Part shown: positions 10,301 through 19,855 of the stretch, piece by piece
Numbering within the stretch: the stretch's first letter is position 1
Layout of the letters: each line of letters begins with the position of its first letter
Assembly: GCA_000310025.1 (NCBI GenBank)
Contig: FN648846.1
Location: forward strand, 4,105 to 32,413
Direction: 5' to 3'
DNA: 28,309 bases
From: Ectocarpus siliculosus
Lineage: Eukaryota; Sar; Phaeophyceae; Ectocarpales; Ectocarpaceae
Program-made: the position numbers and the translations under genes
The notes under the pieces: generated by a model
What the model was told of the DNA's origin: nothing
The model's input: only the letters and a program-made list of their open reading frames with translations
The model's database searches: none

Positions 10301-13300
10301 TGCTTCGTGGGTATTGGGTGCTTGGATGCTGCTCAATAAAGTGTGTGAGAGACGTGTGCCACCTCACCAAAATGCCGTTGGAAAAAATGCGGCGAGATGA
10401 TCTGTTTTTGGTCGGACGCATCAACATCAATCCAAGGCACCACGCAGCAGTAGAGCAACAGGGCCTCCGACACGCAAATTCTTTCGGATTGGCCATCTAT
10501 ATGATGCTGGCCGTCAGCGCGGCTTCCGCCCTATGGTTGTTGAGCTCGTCTACCTTTGGGCAGGTGGTGGTCAAAGATGGGAGTCGCAACCGTGAAAAAT
10601 AAGCTGGCAAACTGAAGAAATCGCAAGCAACACCCAGGGGGCGACACTCTGCCCTGCGTCTGTTGTTGCTGAAAACTGAAAACAGCAGGCCAGGTGGACG
10701 GAATCTTTCTAAGTGTGTTGTCCTCTGTGTCGGGTGCTGCTTATTGCGCTTTCACTGCTGCTCTATGGTGAGCAATACCATGTCAACCTGTTGTGTGTCG
10801 AGCAAAACGTGTATTCAGGGAAGGAAACGAACTCTTCGCGATGACATCACGATTAGAACAAGGGAAAAATAATCGGATCTTCTTTTCACCGTTCCGTGAA
10901 AAAAAGCGTTTTTTTTTCGTTGCGTTAACAATAACCCTAAGTTGCAACGTACCTCTGCTTGGAGTGAAGCCCTTCAATGTCACGGTCACACTTGTAGAAA
11001 GAGCACTGGCTTGTGAAGGCGCGGGACGTTTGAAGGAGAGGGTGGTGTCAAGTTGTATTTTGTGGGATCAACAGGCGTACCAAACGACGTTGAAGGTTGG
11101 TCTGTGCGTGAGGTGGGCAAACAGGAAAAACTCCGGGAACCATGCGACAACAAAGGAGTGTGTGTACGGGGACGTTCAAGTAACACTTAGCACCCCCACC
11201 CATGGCGCCTCGAAAGGCAGCTCCATGCGAAACACGGCAGCGCCAACTAACGGCGAGAACATCGAAATGCGCCTAACAAAGTCCCGGCAATACGCATCAT
11301 TTAAGAATAATATCATCAACCCGCCGCTGTGCAACGTTCTTGGCAGTGTTTGGAGCGGACAAACCCAAACCGCCACGAGCGGAAGGTATGGATAGCGGCG
11401 ACGAAGTATGAGTCTGTTTTGCGACACCAGAATAAAACGAGTGGAGAGTAAGGCATTCTCCCCCGAAAAAAAACACTTGCTGACCTTGAAGTATCGCGTA
11501 GACGTATTGCCGTCTATGGCGGCCGCCTGCGTCCAGAAGTCCTGTCCCTCTATGGGAGTGTATTTCCGGCACTGATCACAAGCGTGATCTACCCACGGGG
11601 AGTCCCTCCAGTACCTGTCGTTCTGCTCCTCCTCGACACGACGTAGCCCCGCCCAATTATTGCATCCTGACTGCTCACCTCTCTCATCAAACACATCGAC
11701 AGCCTTGGGATCCCTTGGCTTGAGTGCCTGGCCCGGCAATGCGTACCACTTGTGTGGACCTTGCACACAATCATAACGGAGAAAGTTTGAGGAACGGCAA
11801 GCAAGACGAAGAACTTGAGTCAGCTGCCAGCACGATAGCTGAAGGCGACTCGCCATCGGTTGTCGGTTCTGTGTGAATAACCCTCCGTGCTCTCGAGGAC
11901 GCTCGGTCGTTCGTGTAACCGCTAAGGCTTGTCAAACATCTCCCACCCCCGGTAGGTGTCCCACCCCTTGCGTAATGACAGAGGAAAGACAAGAAGAAAT
12001 AAACGATTGAGTAAAGGCTCGCACGCATGTCCCCTGCTCGGCGCTCCCTTATCCTTCCTACTAGAAGTTACTGTTAACCTGTACGCGGTCGGATTGGGGA
12101 TTGGGTGCAAAAATTTGTTCGCCGTCGAGGGAAAATGTATTCCAATGCGGGGAGAGGTCTGCTGTGTTGTCACAAAAGAATACAACATGTTGCAGTCAGG
12201 GGACAACGCAACTTTCTTACCGACATCATTTGCGGCCTTAAGCACGGCGTACATCTCCCAGCACTGCAGGAGCTCTGAACCCAGGAGGCGCAACTCCCGG
12301 CCGCCGCCGACGTCCGCGGCGGCCGGCCGTGTTGGAGTGCAGTTCAGCGTAGGAGTTGAAGCCCGCCCTGTCAGATATGCAACGTAGCAGCGATGTGCCC
12401 CACAAAGAAGCGTGCATTGAGGGGATGGAACGTGCGGAGGATGGTAAGTAAGTGTAAACGAGAATCCACCTCTGACCCCCCACCGTCTGCTCGCGCTCAT
12501 TATTTTGCCGAACAAGTGGGAATGGGGGGGGGGGGGGGTTGGCAGGGTAGAGAAGGGCCTGTGCAGTTCCGCGTCGTTGCTAATTTGTGAATACGTAACC
12601 TCGGACGTCATCCAAGAGTACCGCATAACGTTGTGCAGACGGGTTCAGGCTCACCTCAAAGTGCATTGTGCCATCGCGAAGTTCGTGAGCAGTGAAGTAG
12701 AAATCACAGTTTTTCCGCTTTTCGAGGCAATCCATTCTGGTTCATCGTCTACCCATGGGTAGAACGTGTGTGTCCTGAGTCCATCCTCTCCGACTTCCTC
12801 GTGGTGCGTCCTTTTAGTGAGATAGAAAACGCTTTTGCACGCTCCAACGCACCGCTTCGTAACGTGTTTCGCCGCGAACGATCTGCCTATGGTATGAGCT
12901 ACTGTGTCAACTTCGATAATGGACATCGAACGTCCGCAGCAGGTCGGGCCGAAATCACACGCGAAGTATCGATCTGCCAACGCTGGCGCGGTGTCTCCCG
13001 TAGAAGGGCGAGTTTGCGGAAAGGCGTCTTCGGGCGCGACACCCAGGCCTTCTAGCTCGCTACCGTCGTAGAGTTCCAATAGGAAGTTGTACTGAGGGCC
13101 AGACAGCCCGTGCCGTTCGAGGAAGGCCGTCTCGAGAAGGTGGCGCTGGGTCTTGTTTGTCCTACGGCCATCAGGGTGCATCCGCATGTTGTCATGCCGG
13201 GCGAGGGAAGCGAAGAGCTGGACGATCTTTCGCAGGGTAAACCCGGCAAGCTGGCCACCTTGACTTGTCGCCGATACCAACTCCTCCAGCAGTGGCATAG

Positions 13301-13339
13301 TACACTTTGGACGGGGTAAGGGCGAGCAGCGTGCGAGGT
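7215..13339 (-). CDS. KDZ-type (Kyakuja-Dileera-Zisupton) DNA transposase, multi-exon
   Basis: Seven recognisable exons on the minus strand, listed separately, line up in the order of the KDZ family: an N-terminal Cys block, HACDQC, AIDG, a YCEDH/Cys/His cluster, CGII, FYDKAC, VDRFHYRGH, C...NNP and SIAESNNGWLSGF...M. KDZ enzymes are RNase H-fold transposases with associated Cys clusters; they cut and paste elements in the nucleus. Candidate catalytic acids are Asp in AIDG, Asp in FYDKAC and Glu in SIAES. The last two introns (7944-7673 and 7520-7346) have strong donors and fuse family motifs exactly, which makes the call firm. The 5' start, the exon(s) between 11484 and 9364, and the one between 9170 and 8207 are unresolved. 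A likely frameshift in exon 2 suggests this copy may be decaying. Terminal repeats were not found. The coordinates give the recognised span and include introns. Confidence 0.82.
7521..7672 (-). CDS. KDZ-like transposase, exon 6 (FHYRGH ... SIAES)
   Basis: Acceptor GCCTGCAG before 7672. Joined to exon 5 in phase 2 it gives VDRFHYRGHTELACS, an exact match to the family pattern VD-x-FH-x3-H...C. It continues LLWNLQQDPPEFYWNSSIAESNNGWLS; the Glu in IAES is the likely third catalytic acid. The donor AAGCG then GTGCGT at 7520 removes a TAG just beyond. Confidence 0.85.
7945..8207 (-). CDS. KDZ-like transposase, exon 5 (CGII ... FYDKAC ... VDR)
   Basis: Reads SWSCGIICGIVPLLEAEG, then a helix to IFPDEDRRPTILFYDKAC and MLIVDR. 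FYDKAC matches the family block carrying the second catalytic Asp. The donor CGACCG then GTACGT at 7944 is close to ideal. The left acceptor is uncertain among several AGs between about 8170 and 8215, so the 8207 start is only the first Met in frame. Confidence 0.8.
8520..8580. repeat. 11-bp perfect inverted repeat with 39-bp spacer
   Basis: GGCGCGTTCCG (8520-8530) and CGGAACGCGCC (8570-8580) are exact reverse complements. They lie in the presumed intron between transposase exons 4 and 5. The pair may be a tiny foldback element or chance. Confidence 0.45.
9171..9363 (-). CDS. KDZ-like transposase, exon 4 (Cys/His cluster)
   Basis: Acceptor GAATGGCAG before 9363; donor CAGGAG then GTGTCG at 9170. 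It reads YCEDHAAVQGHKCACW, then PPCGN, LTCTAHKAQEDEFYRRNRE and RARFLDQ. The order YC-x2-H, C, C, C-x2-H followed by Glu-rich and Arg-rich helix matches the Cys cluster that accompanies KDZ transposases, probably a DNA-binding or structural zinc module. Confidence 0.75.
9892..10602 (+). CDS. Hypothetical 236-residue frame with an internal diverged repeat
   Basis: Open frame on the strand opposite the transposase gene. Two similar segments, RADSFGSAVYMI and HANSFGLAIYMM, come from DNA repeats at about 10240-10282 and 10468-10510. Each follows a Gln-rich stretch. A hydrophobic segment (LAVSAASALWLL) lies near the C-terminus. No family is recognised and the poly-T tract encoding FFF suggests partly low-complexity origin. 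It could be a chance frame inside a nested element. Confidence 0.2.
   Translation: MNTYGGVFPRKREKKEPGFLGACYLNESVFLTEASDKRTAGAVTSLRTLERPARLTSRSVVEMDKQQNWRSVRSWPKTRHCVVLSSSAAADGAVFFFQSHIANTERVERVQQQHQDLQRADSFGSAVYMIPSPGAVLLRGYWVLGCCSIKCVRDVCHLTKMPLEKMRRDDLFLVGRININPRHHAAVEQQGLRHANSFGLAIYMMLAVSAASALWLLSSSTFGQVVVKDGSRNREK
9909..10908. mobile_element. Possible nested element with ~28-bp imperfect inverted ends
   Basis: 9909-9936 (CGTTTTTCCCCGAAAGCGTG plus AAAAGAAG) and the reverse complement of 10879-10908 align with about three-quarters identity, sharing GTGAAAAGAAG exactly. Both lie next to A- or T-rich runs bounded by CG. Together they enclose 1 kb inside the unexplained gap of the transposase gene, as a non-autonomous element might. 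Target-site duplications were not found, and low complexity weakens the case. Confidence 0.25.
11485..11759 (-). CDS. KDZ-like transposase, exon 3 (HACDQC / AIDG)
   Basis: Contains WVDHACDQCRKYTP and then WTQAAAIDGNT, matching the family pattern of a Cys pair followed by a hydrophobic strand ending Asp-Gly, the candidate first catalytic Asp. The donor is CTTCAAG then GTCAGC at 11484. The acceptor is uncertain: a phase-compatible one precedes 11759, but the frame is open up to 11856. Confidence 0.65.
12221..12367 (-). CDS. KDZ-like transposase, exon 2, with an apparent frameshift
   Basis: Acceptor ATCTGACAG, then GGCGGGCTTC; donor GTCG then GTAAGA at 12220. In phase with exon 1 it reads AGFNSYAELHSN, matching the aromatic-rich block expected there. 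Further on, the plausible sequence (RELRLLGSELLQCWEMYAVL) is in the next frame. The switch falls in the GC-rich run around 12298-12325. A one-base insertion or two-base deletion there explains it; a sequencing error is possible. Confidence 0.65.
12655..13339 (-). CDS. KDZ-like transposase, exon 1 (N-terminal Cys region)
   Basis: Possible acceptor TGATTACAG just before 13339; the first Met in frame is at 13298. About 215 residues follow, with Cys pairs in YFACDFGPTCC and KRCVGACKS, then FYLTKRTHH, a Trp-rich patch (FYPWVDDEPEW) and SGKTVISTSLLTNF, which leads into the next conserved block. The frame appears to stop at TGA, but that TGA lies inside a strong donor (TTTGAG then GTGAGC at 12654), so the exon ends at 12655 in phase 2. 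Confidence 0.75.
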
Positions 13340-13662
13340 CTGTAATCAGGTAGGGTTATTGAATCGCAGGTGACCGTTCCGGACTACGGTAGGACGACAG
13401 ACGTCGAAGGTTGGTAAGTCGGTAGTGAAAGGGATAGGGGATGGACGAGTCTGTATTAAAAGAGATGGAGAGATGGCGACGTCAGAGAGTTCGAGCCCTG
13501 ATAAAAAAAATAGCGGTGGGGCCGGTGCCCCACACACCCGGTCTCGACGTCTGCTTCATCTGCCATAAGGAGGTACACGTGGTGTGGGGATGGTGTCAGC
13601 GGAGGGCCACCCCTTCATGTATGAATGTTCGGCGCGGTTCTATGACGATATTTCACGAAGTT

Positions 13663-14517
13663 TCAAAACCCATTCCGCACCAGGTGGGACATGCGATTAG
13701 CTGCTGCTTGCGTGCTGGAATTCGGAGAGGACGACCGAAACGAGAGGAAGCCGACCAGCATCCCACATACCAACCGTCCGTAGTCGTTGTCACGCCAAAA
13801 CCAACATTCGCTTTGAATACCCGTGACCATGTCCTGTATGGTACTCGTCACGCGTGTTGTACGGTTAGCCGCAGATCGTGTGTTAGAGTGGGTTTCTATC
13901 CCGATTTCAAGGCGCAGAGGCGGCAAAGGGGCACCGGTTGGGACGAAGCGCCGGACGAAACCCTCTGGGTGGGAGTCGGGTGCGTCCGACGGCACACAGT
14001 CGTACGGGGCTAGGGATGAGACATGCCGAGTAGCGGTCCAGAAGTCGGCATAGGGGGTCTCGTGGTGAGCCGACAGCCACCCCTGTCGGCGACACCACGT
14101 GGTTAGCCCTCTCTGCACAGAATCCTGCGGTTTGTCACGAGGTCCGATGTCGAAAAGAAGCGAACGTTGCACCGTCTCCATTCGTCGTTTTATGGTTATT
14201 CGTAGACCATGTAGGTACATATAGGCGAGTTGTTTTTCGCGCGTTCTGGGCGGTGGTGCGCCGAGGGCGCTCTTGCCTCGAGTGCAGTGTCCCTGCTTTG
14301 ACCCCAAGAGTTTATTTTGCTTGGCAACCGGACGACAGACAGTACTCGTGTGACGCCCCGAGCTTCTCATGCCGCGAGGTGCCGTGTATTTCGAGCTTTG
14401 CTCAGTTCCGGCCGCGCTTGGTCGCAACCTATTGGTTCTGGTCAGCTCCTGATGTATCTCGTCATGTCGCCGACAGATTTCAGATACTGAAAGTATTTGC
14501 GTGCTTTTAAACGTCAA
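13663..14517 (-). CDS. Unidentified open frame upstream of the KDZ-like gene
   Basis: A 284-codon minus-strand frame. Its middle (about residues 100-230) looks protein-like, with a Trp- and Tyr-containing stretch (TWCRRQGWLSAHHETPYADF) and an amphipathic TRVTSTIQDMVTGI. I recognise no family. It could be an upstream exon of the transposase gene, which lies 325 bp further along the same strand, or a separate gene or chance. A competing plus-strand frame covers 13441-14013. Confidence 0.25.
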   Translation of the reverse strand: MTFKSTQILSVSEICRRHDEIHQELTRTNRLRPSAAGTEQSSKYTAPRGMRSSGRHTSTVCRPVAKQNKLLGSKQGHCTRGKSALGAPPPRTREKQLAYMYLHGLRITIKRRMETVQRSLLFDIGPRDKPQDSVQRGLTTWCRRQGWLSAHHETPYADFWTATRHVSSLAPYDCVPSDAPDSHPEGFVRRFVPTGAPLPPLRLEIGIETHSNTRSAANRTTRVTSTIQDMVTGIQSECWFWRDNDYGRLVCGMLVGFLSFRSSSPNSSTQAAANRMSHLVRNGF

Positions 14518-15904
14518 TAAGTCTCCTGCGGTTGCTTTTCTTTGTTTGGTGCGCTACAGCATGGAATACAGAGTCTCATCGTAGCAGTTCCGCCAATGTC
14601 AAGACTCTCAGGTGGTGTGTCGAATTACGTTCGTGACGTCACAGCGCAAGAGCAACTCACAGCATCGAAACGGCATCTAGACTACATACATGTTTCTCGC
14701 TTCGAACAAGTCATGCTAGTTTTTCACGCGATCACCCAAAAATGAGGGCACAAGCCGCCTTGTTTCAGTTCGTGGATGGACAACGTGGTTACAGCAGGGT
14801 CTTGTGTTTGCGGTATGTTCACTTTATCGACGTTTCAAACTTACGCACACGCTATCCTGTGCGTTTGTTTTTCCGCGACCTGCCTGCGTGCGAGGAAAAC
14901 AGCGTGACAGAAGCCCACTTCACCCGTAGTACATTGTAGCCGAGGTTATTAGATCGTACGTCGGGCTGCCGTGCGGGTTATTCCAGAACATGTTTACATT
15001 GTGTACAGGCTGCCCGGTCTGGGTACTGCACACCGAGACCTTAACAACAAATTGTTTTCCTCGACATGTTGTACCGTGCACGCATTATTATTATAGCACG
15101 CATACATAGTCATTTGTTCTGCGGACTAACTACACCCGGTCTTTAGTCAGAGGCGTACACCACTCACCGGTCTTGTCTCCGCGCACTTCCTTGTAAACGG
15201 AGAAAGAGACAGGTAGAAGCACACGCACCACCAGAGAGAGAGACAGCCTGGCCAGTGTAGCCACAGCGGCGGCAGCGACAGGAAGGAACAAGCGTCTACA
15301 TGATTGGTCTCATGTTTGTCGTAGAGTGCCTCATGCCCGAGAGAGAGGCAGCGGCGAGCAGGCCTTGGCCTACATCCGACTGTCGGAGACATAGAGCGTG
15401 CACGCTTCGTCGAGCCACAATAAAGCAGGAGGTTGTCTAAAGACGCGTAGTGAACCTAGCTGCCGAGGGGAGGCCTAAAGGGGCACCGTCAGGTGGGAGG
15501 TTTGTGACGTAATAAGAAGAATCTACATGTAGGACCGAATATTCAGGGGCCTGAAACCCGCAATTGACCAGACGCTGCTACTTGGTGCTTAGTCTCCTCA
15601 CACCATCAAGTTTCCCCCCCACCCGCGTTGCACACAGTGAGGAGGCCGCCAGAAGACCAGGTTGTGTTCGGCCAACTAGCAGTTTACGTTGTGCTGTGCC
15701 CTCAAAGGCTAATGTTTACACTGCCACGTGCTCCCTTAGACGAGTCCAAGACACTCTGTCGTTTATTTTGTCCTTGACCGACTAAATAAAACCCTGACAT
15801 CCCTGTGTAACCTCTTACCTTTCATGTTGAAGAACAAGCCGAGCGAAGAGGGATAGTGCGGTAGTGAGCCGGTCACGACGCATCACGCGGCAACCGCTGT
15901 TACC
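14518..15904. other. Unassigned stretch
   Basis: No coding region, RNA gene or ordered repeat could be supported. Short frames on both strands have no motifs. The final 150 bp before 15905 would include the promoter of the next plus-strand gene. Confidence 0.4.
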
Positions 15905-16457
15905 GTGGTGGGCCCCGCTGGCGATCGCGCAGTCACCCTATCACGCACCGTTGTCTTTACACATGCGCCCTGTTTAACTTGTACTCCTCACTACCCGGGC
16001 CCGGCCAACATGCATCACCTACTTGATGAGTATTTCCGAGAGTCGACGCCGTTATTGGAGCGCGTGTCTCCCGAGGCTTTAACATTTACCGACGCCTGCG
16101 GCGGGGCTGGTATCAGCGGGCAGGAGCACAGGATCGTCCTAGGCTCCATTTCCCTTGCCGACCATTCGGAGGGAGATCTGAAGAAGCTCGCCTCAGCCGC
16201 TTCCGTTCTGTCAGGGACGGGAAACAATATTCTCTGGCTTACACCATCATACCCGCAATCGACGCGGCATCACCCTAGTATCAGGGATCAGGCCATCGGG
16301 CTCATCGCGGATTGCTTGTACCCGGGGGGTGGAGGTGTTTCCGGGGAAAAACGAGATGGGAAGAAGAGCGTGGCTACCAACCGTACAGAGCTCAACTCGA
16401 TCGCGGTGGTAGGGCGATTCGGCCGCAAGTGGCCACCGTACGTTTATCCCGACTTCG
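15905..16457 (+). CDS. First recognisable exon of an unidentified gene
   Basis: Open from Met at 15905. The in-frame Met at 16010 has a better start context (GGCCAACATGC) and is preferred, giving about 149 residues. The sequence looks like a real soluble globular protein: an N-terminal amphipathic helix (MHHLLDEYFRESTPLLERV), then FTDACGGAG, a helix with DLKKLASAASVL, NNILWLTPSYPQS and a loop rich in Gly and Lys before SIAVVGRFGRKWPPYVYPDF. The exon ends at 16457 in phase 1 at a textbook donor (TTCG then GTGAGT); the frame beyond is intron. Downstream exons could not be joined. A Pro-rich frame near 17215-17331 ending at a GTACGT donor, and one near 17452-17602, are candidates. Family not recognised. 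Confidence 0.5.
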
Positions 16458-16661
16458 GTGAGTGGTTTATTGTCGGCTGGCGAGGTTTGTATCACCTGCA
16501 CTCGTAGTAGTAAAAAAATACAACACCCACAAAAAAACATGTACTCGGAAAAATTCAAAAAACGTAGACACTGGTACTTTCTGACACTATGAATTCATTG
16601 CTAATCTGTCTCAGTCTCTTTTCTATGATGGAGATGGATTCGTTGTGTCATATAGCCGGTC

Positions 16662-16734
16662 GCCCCGGTGGTCTAGTTGGTAGCCTCGTAACCTTCTAGA
16701 GGTCAGGTCAGGGGTTCGAATCCCGGCGTAGGCG
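16662..16734 (+). mobile_element. tRNA-derived SINE head (A and B boxes)
   Basis: An A-box-like TGGTCTAGTTGGTAG at about 16669 and a B-box GGGTTCGAATCCCGG at about 16712 are spaced as in a tRNA. Only four of seven acceptor pairs form and the T-stem is broken, so this is not a working tRNA. The loop at the anticodon position reads TTCTAGA. Its antisense translation (GIRTPDLTSRRLRGYQLDHR) is the well-known kind of spurious peptide from tRNA-derived SINEs. A second A-box-like TGGCCAAGTGGATAGCGC lies at about 16778. The body may extend to about 16870. Confidence 0.6.
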
Positions 16735-16869
16735 AGCTTTTCTTGCAAAGTGAGTTTTTCTCTCGCTTCCGCTCCTGGCCAAGTGGATAGCGCTAGTTCG
16801 TGTGTACACAGAGGGAAGAGAGTGCTGAACTCTTCTCGCATTAAAAATTGAAGGCGAAGTACCGCAGGA

Positions 16870-19193
16870 GGGGAGGGTAGAGAGAGGTTCTTCTGTGTGA
16901 CCACGGGTTGGAATAAACGGCACTAGTGCTGTGAGCGCTGATTTGAAGTGAAGAACAAAAAAAAAAAAAAATTAAGAAAAAGAAAAAAATGAATAGGGTC
17001 AAGAAGGAACACAGCTCAGTCTCGGTGACAAAATATGAAGCGTCCGAATCAGAGGCGTGGTCTTGCGATAACCGAATACAAAAATAATCCACGGGTGGAA
17101 GCTGGTGGGCATGTCCAGATAACCGTCCCACTGCTGATGCTGCTCGCTAGGCTGCCATGCTCCCCCCCCCTACCTACCTCAAGTCATGTCGGATTTCGTG
17201 GGGTGGGCGCGGTTTTTCTGCGGCAACCCCCCGCGCTCCAGCGCCGCCGGGTGCTGAGCTACCCACGGCTGTAACTGCTGAACTGCCACAACCCCCGATG
17301 TGCCCCACACCGAGCAGTCGGTTTAATGGTACGTTGAGGCTTGGTGTAGTGTTGTATTCTTCGCCACCAGGAAGAATAAGGTATCAGAAAGAACGAGACA
17401 CCCAAAGCAATAAGATATATATCCGTATTCAGAAGATGGTTGACTCCTGTTGATCCTTCTGCCCCGATTGTCAAGCTGAGGCCCGAGCCTGTTTCGCGTT
17501 TCCTATTGCCGGGCGCTATCTGTATTCCCAACCCACCTACCGGGCGGGGTCGTTGTACCTCCGGCTGGGGGATCGGAGGAAAGGTGCTTGGAGTGTAATA
17601 CATAGACTATCTACAACGGCAATCGGGGTTTCGTGGAAACCGAGTTGCTGGCCTGGCTCATCGTCTGCTCGCCACGTTCACCTCTAGTAGTGTCCTTCGC
17701 GTAGAAGGGGAGTCGTTACAATGGCGATCTAAACCGGGATCAATCCCATTCTCTCGGAATTGCTCCACTCCACTGTGTACCCGTCAGATACTCCCTAATA
17801 ATAAGCTGAAGGACTGCATCTACGCGAGGTATCCATAGCAATGAACGGGGTACGTTTACATTAAATGTCGCTTCGCCAGAGGTTTATTTTGGTAGACTTG
17901 CGATGCGCACGCACGCTAGAAGTTGAATATGTCTGGAAGGCTAGAAGCACACAACTCCATTCTATATAGGGCGGTGCAATGAGCAACGGGGAGACAATAC
18001 AGGCCCTTGTCTACAGTTTATTGTCGTCGCGGTGTGTTTGCAGTTGATCATTTGTTCTCGAGTTGTCGAAAAACCGCGGCAACAAGAGCAACATTGGAAC
18101 CTAGTGCTTATGGGGTGACCCATACACGGCACATCTTCAGGCACGCTTGCTCCATCGATTCGTTTTATTCGTTGTCGAAAAAGACAGCGGAAAACGGACC
18201 TTTATCGGTCGCGCGCTTTCCAACATAATGTCGTCGCAGGCTCGTTGTAGACAGCGGCTATTTAGTGTCCTAGTCACCTGCAAGATTCCAACAAGACCGC
18301 TCCACCTCGATTGATTGGGTGTCGACTGTCCAAATTTTGGCACATAGAATATCAAGGAAACTGCTTGCACCGTTCGTTTCAATGATTTTCGAGTAGGTCG
18401 CCGGTTGGAGATTCGGACAAATCTGGGAGAGACTAATGCCATGTATGAAGCTGCCTTTTTGTCGGTATAAGCACCTCGCCGTAGACAAATCGACCTCTGA
18501 TACCACAAGTATGCTACAAAAATTCTACCACCATAAAATACGATACGGGACCTAGGGCCCTACGGGCCCTACGTGGCCCAGGATTGTTTCAAGATGATCC
18601 CTCCCCGCCCACGAAATCTACAGCAATGGACAATCATCCCCCACGGGCTGCGTCTTCGCACTCGATATCGTGTTGGAGTACGTTCACCGTCGCCTTACTT
18701 CCTTCGAACTCTCACGTCCTTATGGCCGTTTTCACATAAACATCTCGACAATTCGCCTCTAACCCTGCCTCGTTTGCGGTGGGAAAGGTTATCTGTCTCG
18801 AAGCTCTTTCTCTCTTCTACGCCATCTTTCCCTCCTCCACTGCTGCGTTGGTCTCTATATCATCATCCTCCCGTACCCTTTCCTCCCCCTCCATCGCTGT
18901 CAAGTGTGTGTATTTGTGTGGGTGTCCCGCCACTCATGCTGTCGTACACCTTCACGGCGGCTTTGTGTGTTTAGTTCAGTGCCCCTCCTGGCGGCTTATA
19001 TCAGCTATCGCGTGCGTGTGGTTGGGAGCGCAACGAAACTTTGTTCTACCTTCGTCATTAGGGTTAGGTTATTAGGTTATTAACGAGGTCTCTTCACAAT
19101 AGACCGTGTGTCACGACCTTATGCCGGTGGATCACAACGAAACCGACTAGGCTAGAGTGCCCTGTACGTGGGGTTTGGGTGGAGTAAGAGGGC
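16870..19193. other. Mostly unassigned; homopolymers, short repeats and a C/T-rich tract
   Basis: An A14 run near 16956 may be a retroposon tail. Possible exons of the 15.9 kb gene lie at 17215-17602. GGGCCCTAC is tandemly repeated near 18556-18573. The stretch 18780-18900 is strongly C/T-rich on the plus strand. A short TTAGGG-like patch lies at about 19059-19080. No complete gene is supported. Confidence 0.4.
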
Positions 19194-19855
19194 TTGTTGT
19201 ATATAGGTGTGCAGGGTCAACTGGGTTGTGGCCCCTGCATCGTGGTGGAAGATATCGCCTGCGCAAAGTCCCCTGCATTCAACACTCTCCGTCGTTCTAA
19301 GCCCTACGAGCGCCTCCCGGTATCCAGCAAGCTCACGAGACACACGTGGCGCGTCCCCTTCTTTCCGTTCGCAGCTTTAGACCTGAGGAACGTGGAGCGC
19401 AAAGACACCCTTGTGTTTGTAGACGATTCAAGCGATGACGACGACCTCAGCGAAGGTGGACCGAATGTCGGGAAGGAGCCTCACTCGGGGGAGGAGGAGG
19501 AGGAGGAGGAGGAGGAGGAGGAGTGGGAGTCGTCGCAGGATAAGCGTCGCGGCTTACCCCCGGCCGCCAACCCAAAGAAGAAAGGCCGGGGTAGGCTCGC
19601 TCTTCGCGGAAAACCTCCTACGAAGCTGCCGCAACGTGTCATGGAGTTGGAGTCATCGTCTGAAGACGATGTTTTCGAGATCCAGCCGGTTCGAAGGAAG
19701 GGGTCAACGCGACGCGCAGTTCGTGAGCCGTCGGTGGAGTCGGTGGAGGCCATGGAGGCGCCAATCGCAGCGAAGAAGAGTCAACGAAAGCAGGGCGGGA
19801 AGAACAAAACCGCTACGGCAAGGCCGGGCACCCCGGTGAAAAAACCGCGGGGGAA
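19194..19855 (+). CDS. SR-rich gene, proposed exon 1 (acidic then basic)
   Basis: Open to TGA at 19857, with DDSSDDDDL, an E11 run from a GAG microsatellite (about 19488-19522), SSSEDDVFEI and a Lys/Pro/Arg-rich tail ending VKKPRG. As a stand-alone gene it would be 221 codons. The region just after holds tandem duplications of 13 bp (CGAACAAAGTCAA) and 12 bp (CGACTCTTCGCA). Confidence 0.6.

Larger units (their letters stand above)
9364..11484. other. Gap within the KDZ-like gene: large intron or nested insertion
   Basis: No recognisable KDZ exon in 2.1 kb, although the family normally has more sequence between AIDG and the YCEDH cluster. It holds A/T homopolymer runs (9856-9876, 10898-10918), an inverted-repeat pair and a plus-strand frame listed separately. 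A 43-codon minus frame (9546-9415, MAEVFVTQRLTN...) looks protein-like but cannot be placed. Confidence 0.45.

Noticed and set aside
13441-14013. Plus-strand frame with DVCFICHKEVH resembling a zinc motif
   Set aside because: Only one isolated Cys pair, no family pattern, and a competing frame on the other strand.
16662-16734. Functional tRNA with anticodon CTA (amber suppressor)
   Set aside because: Only part of the acceptor stem and T-stem pair, so it fits a tRNA-derived SINE better.
16623-16904. Minus-strand frame with GIRTPDLTSRRLRGYQLDHR
   Set aside because: This is the usual antisense translation of a tRNA-derived repeat, not a protein gene.
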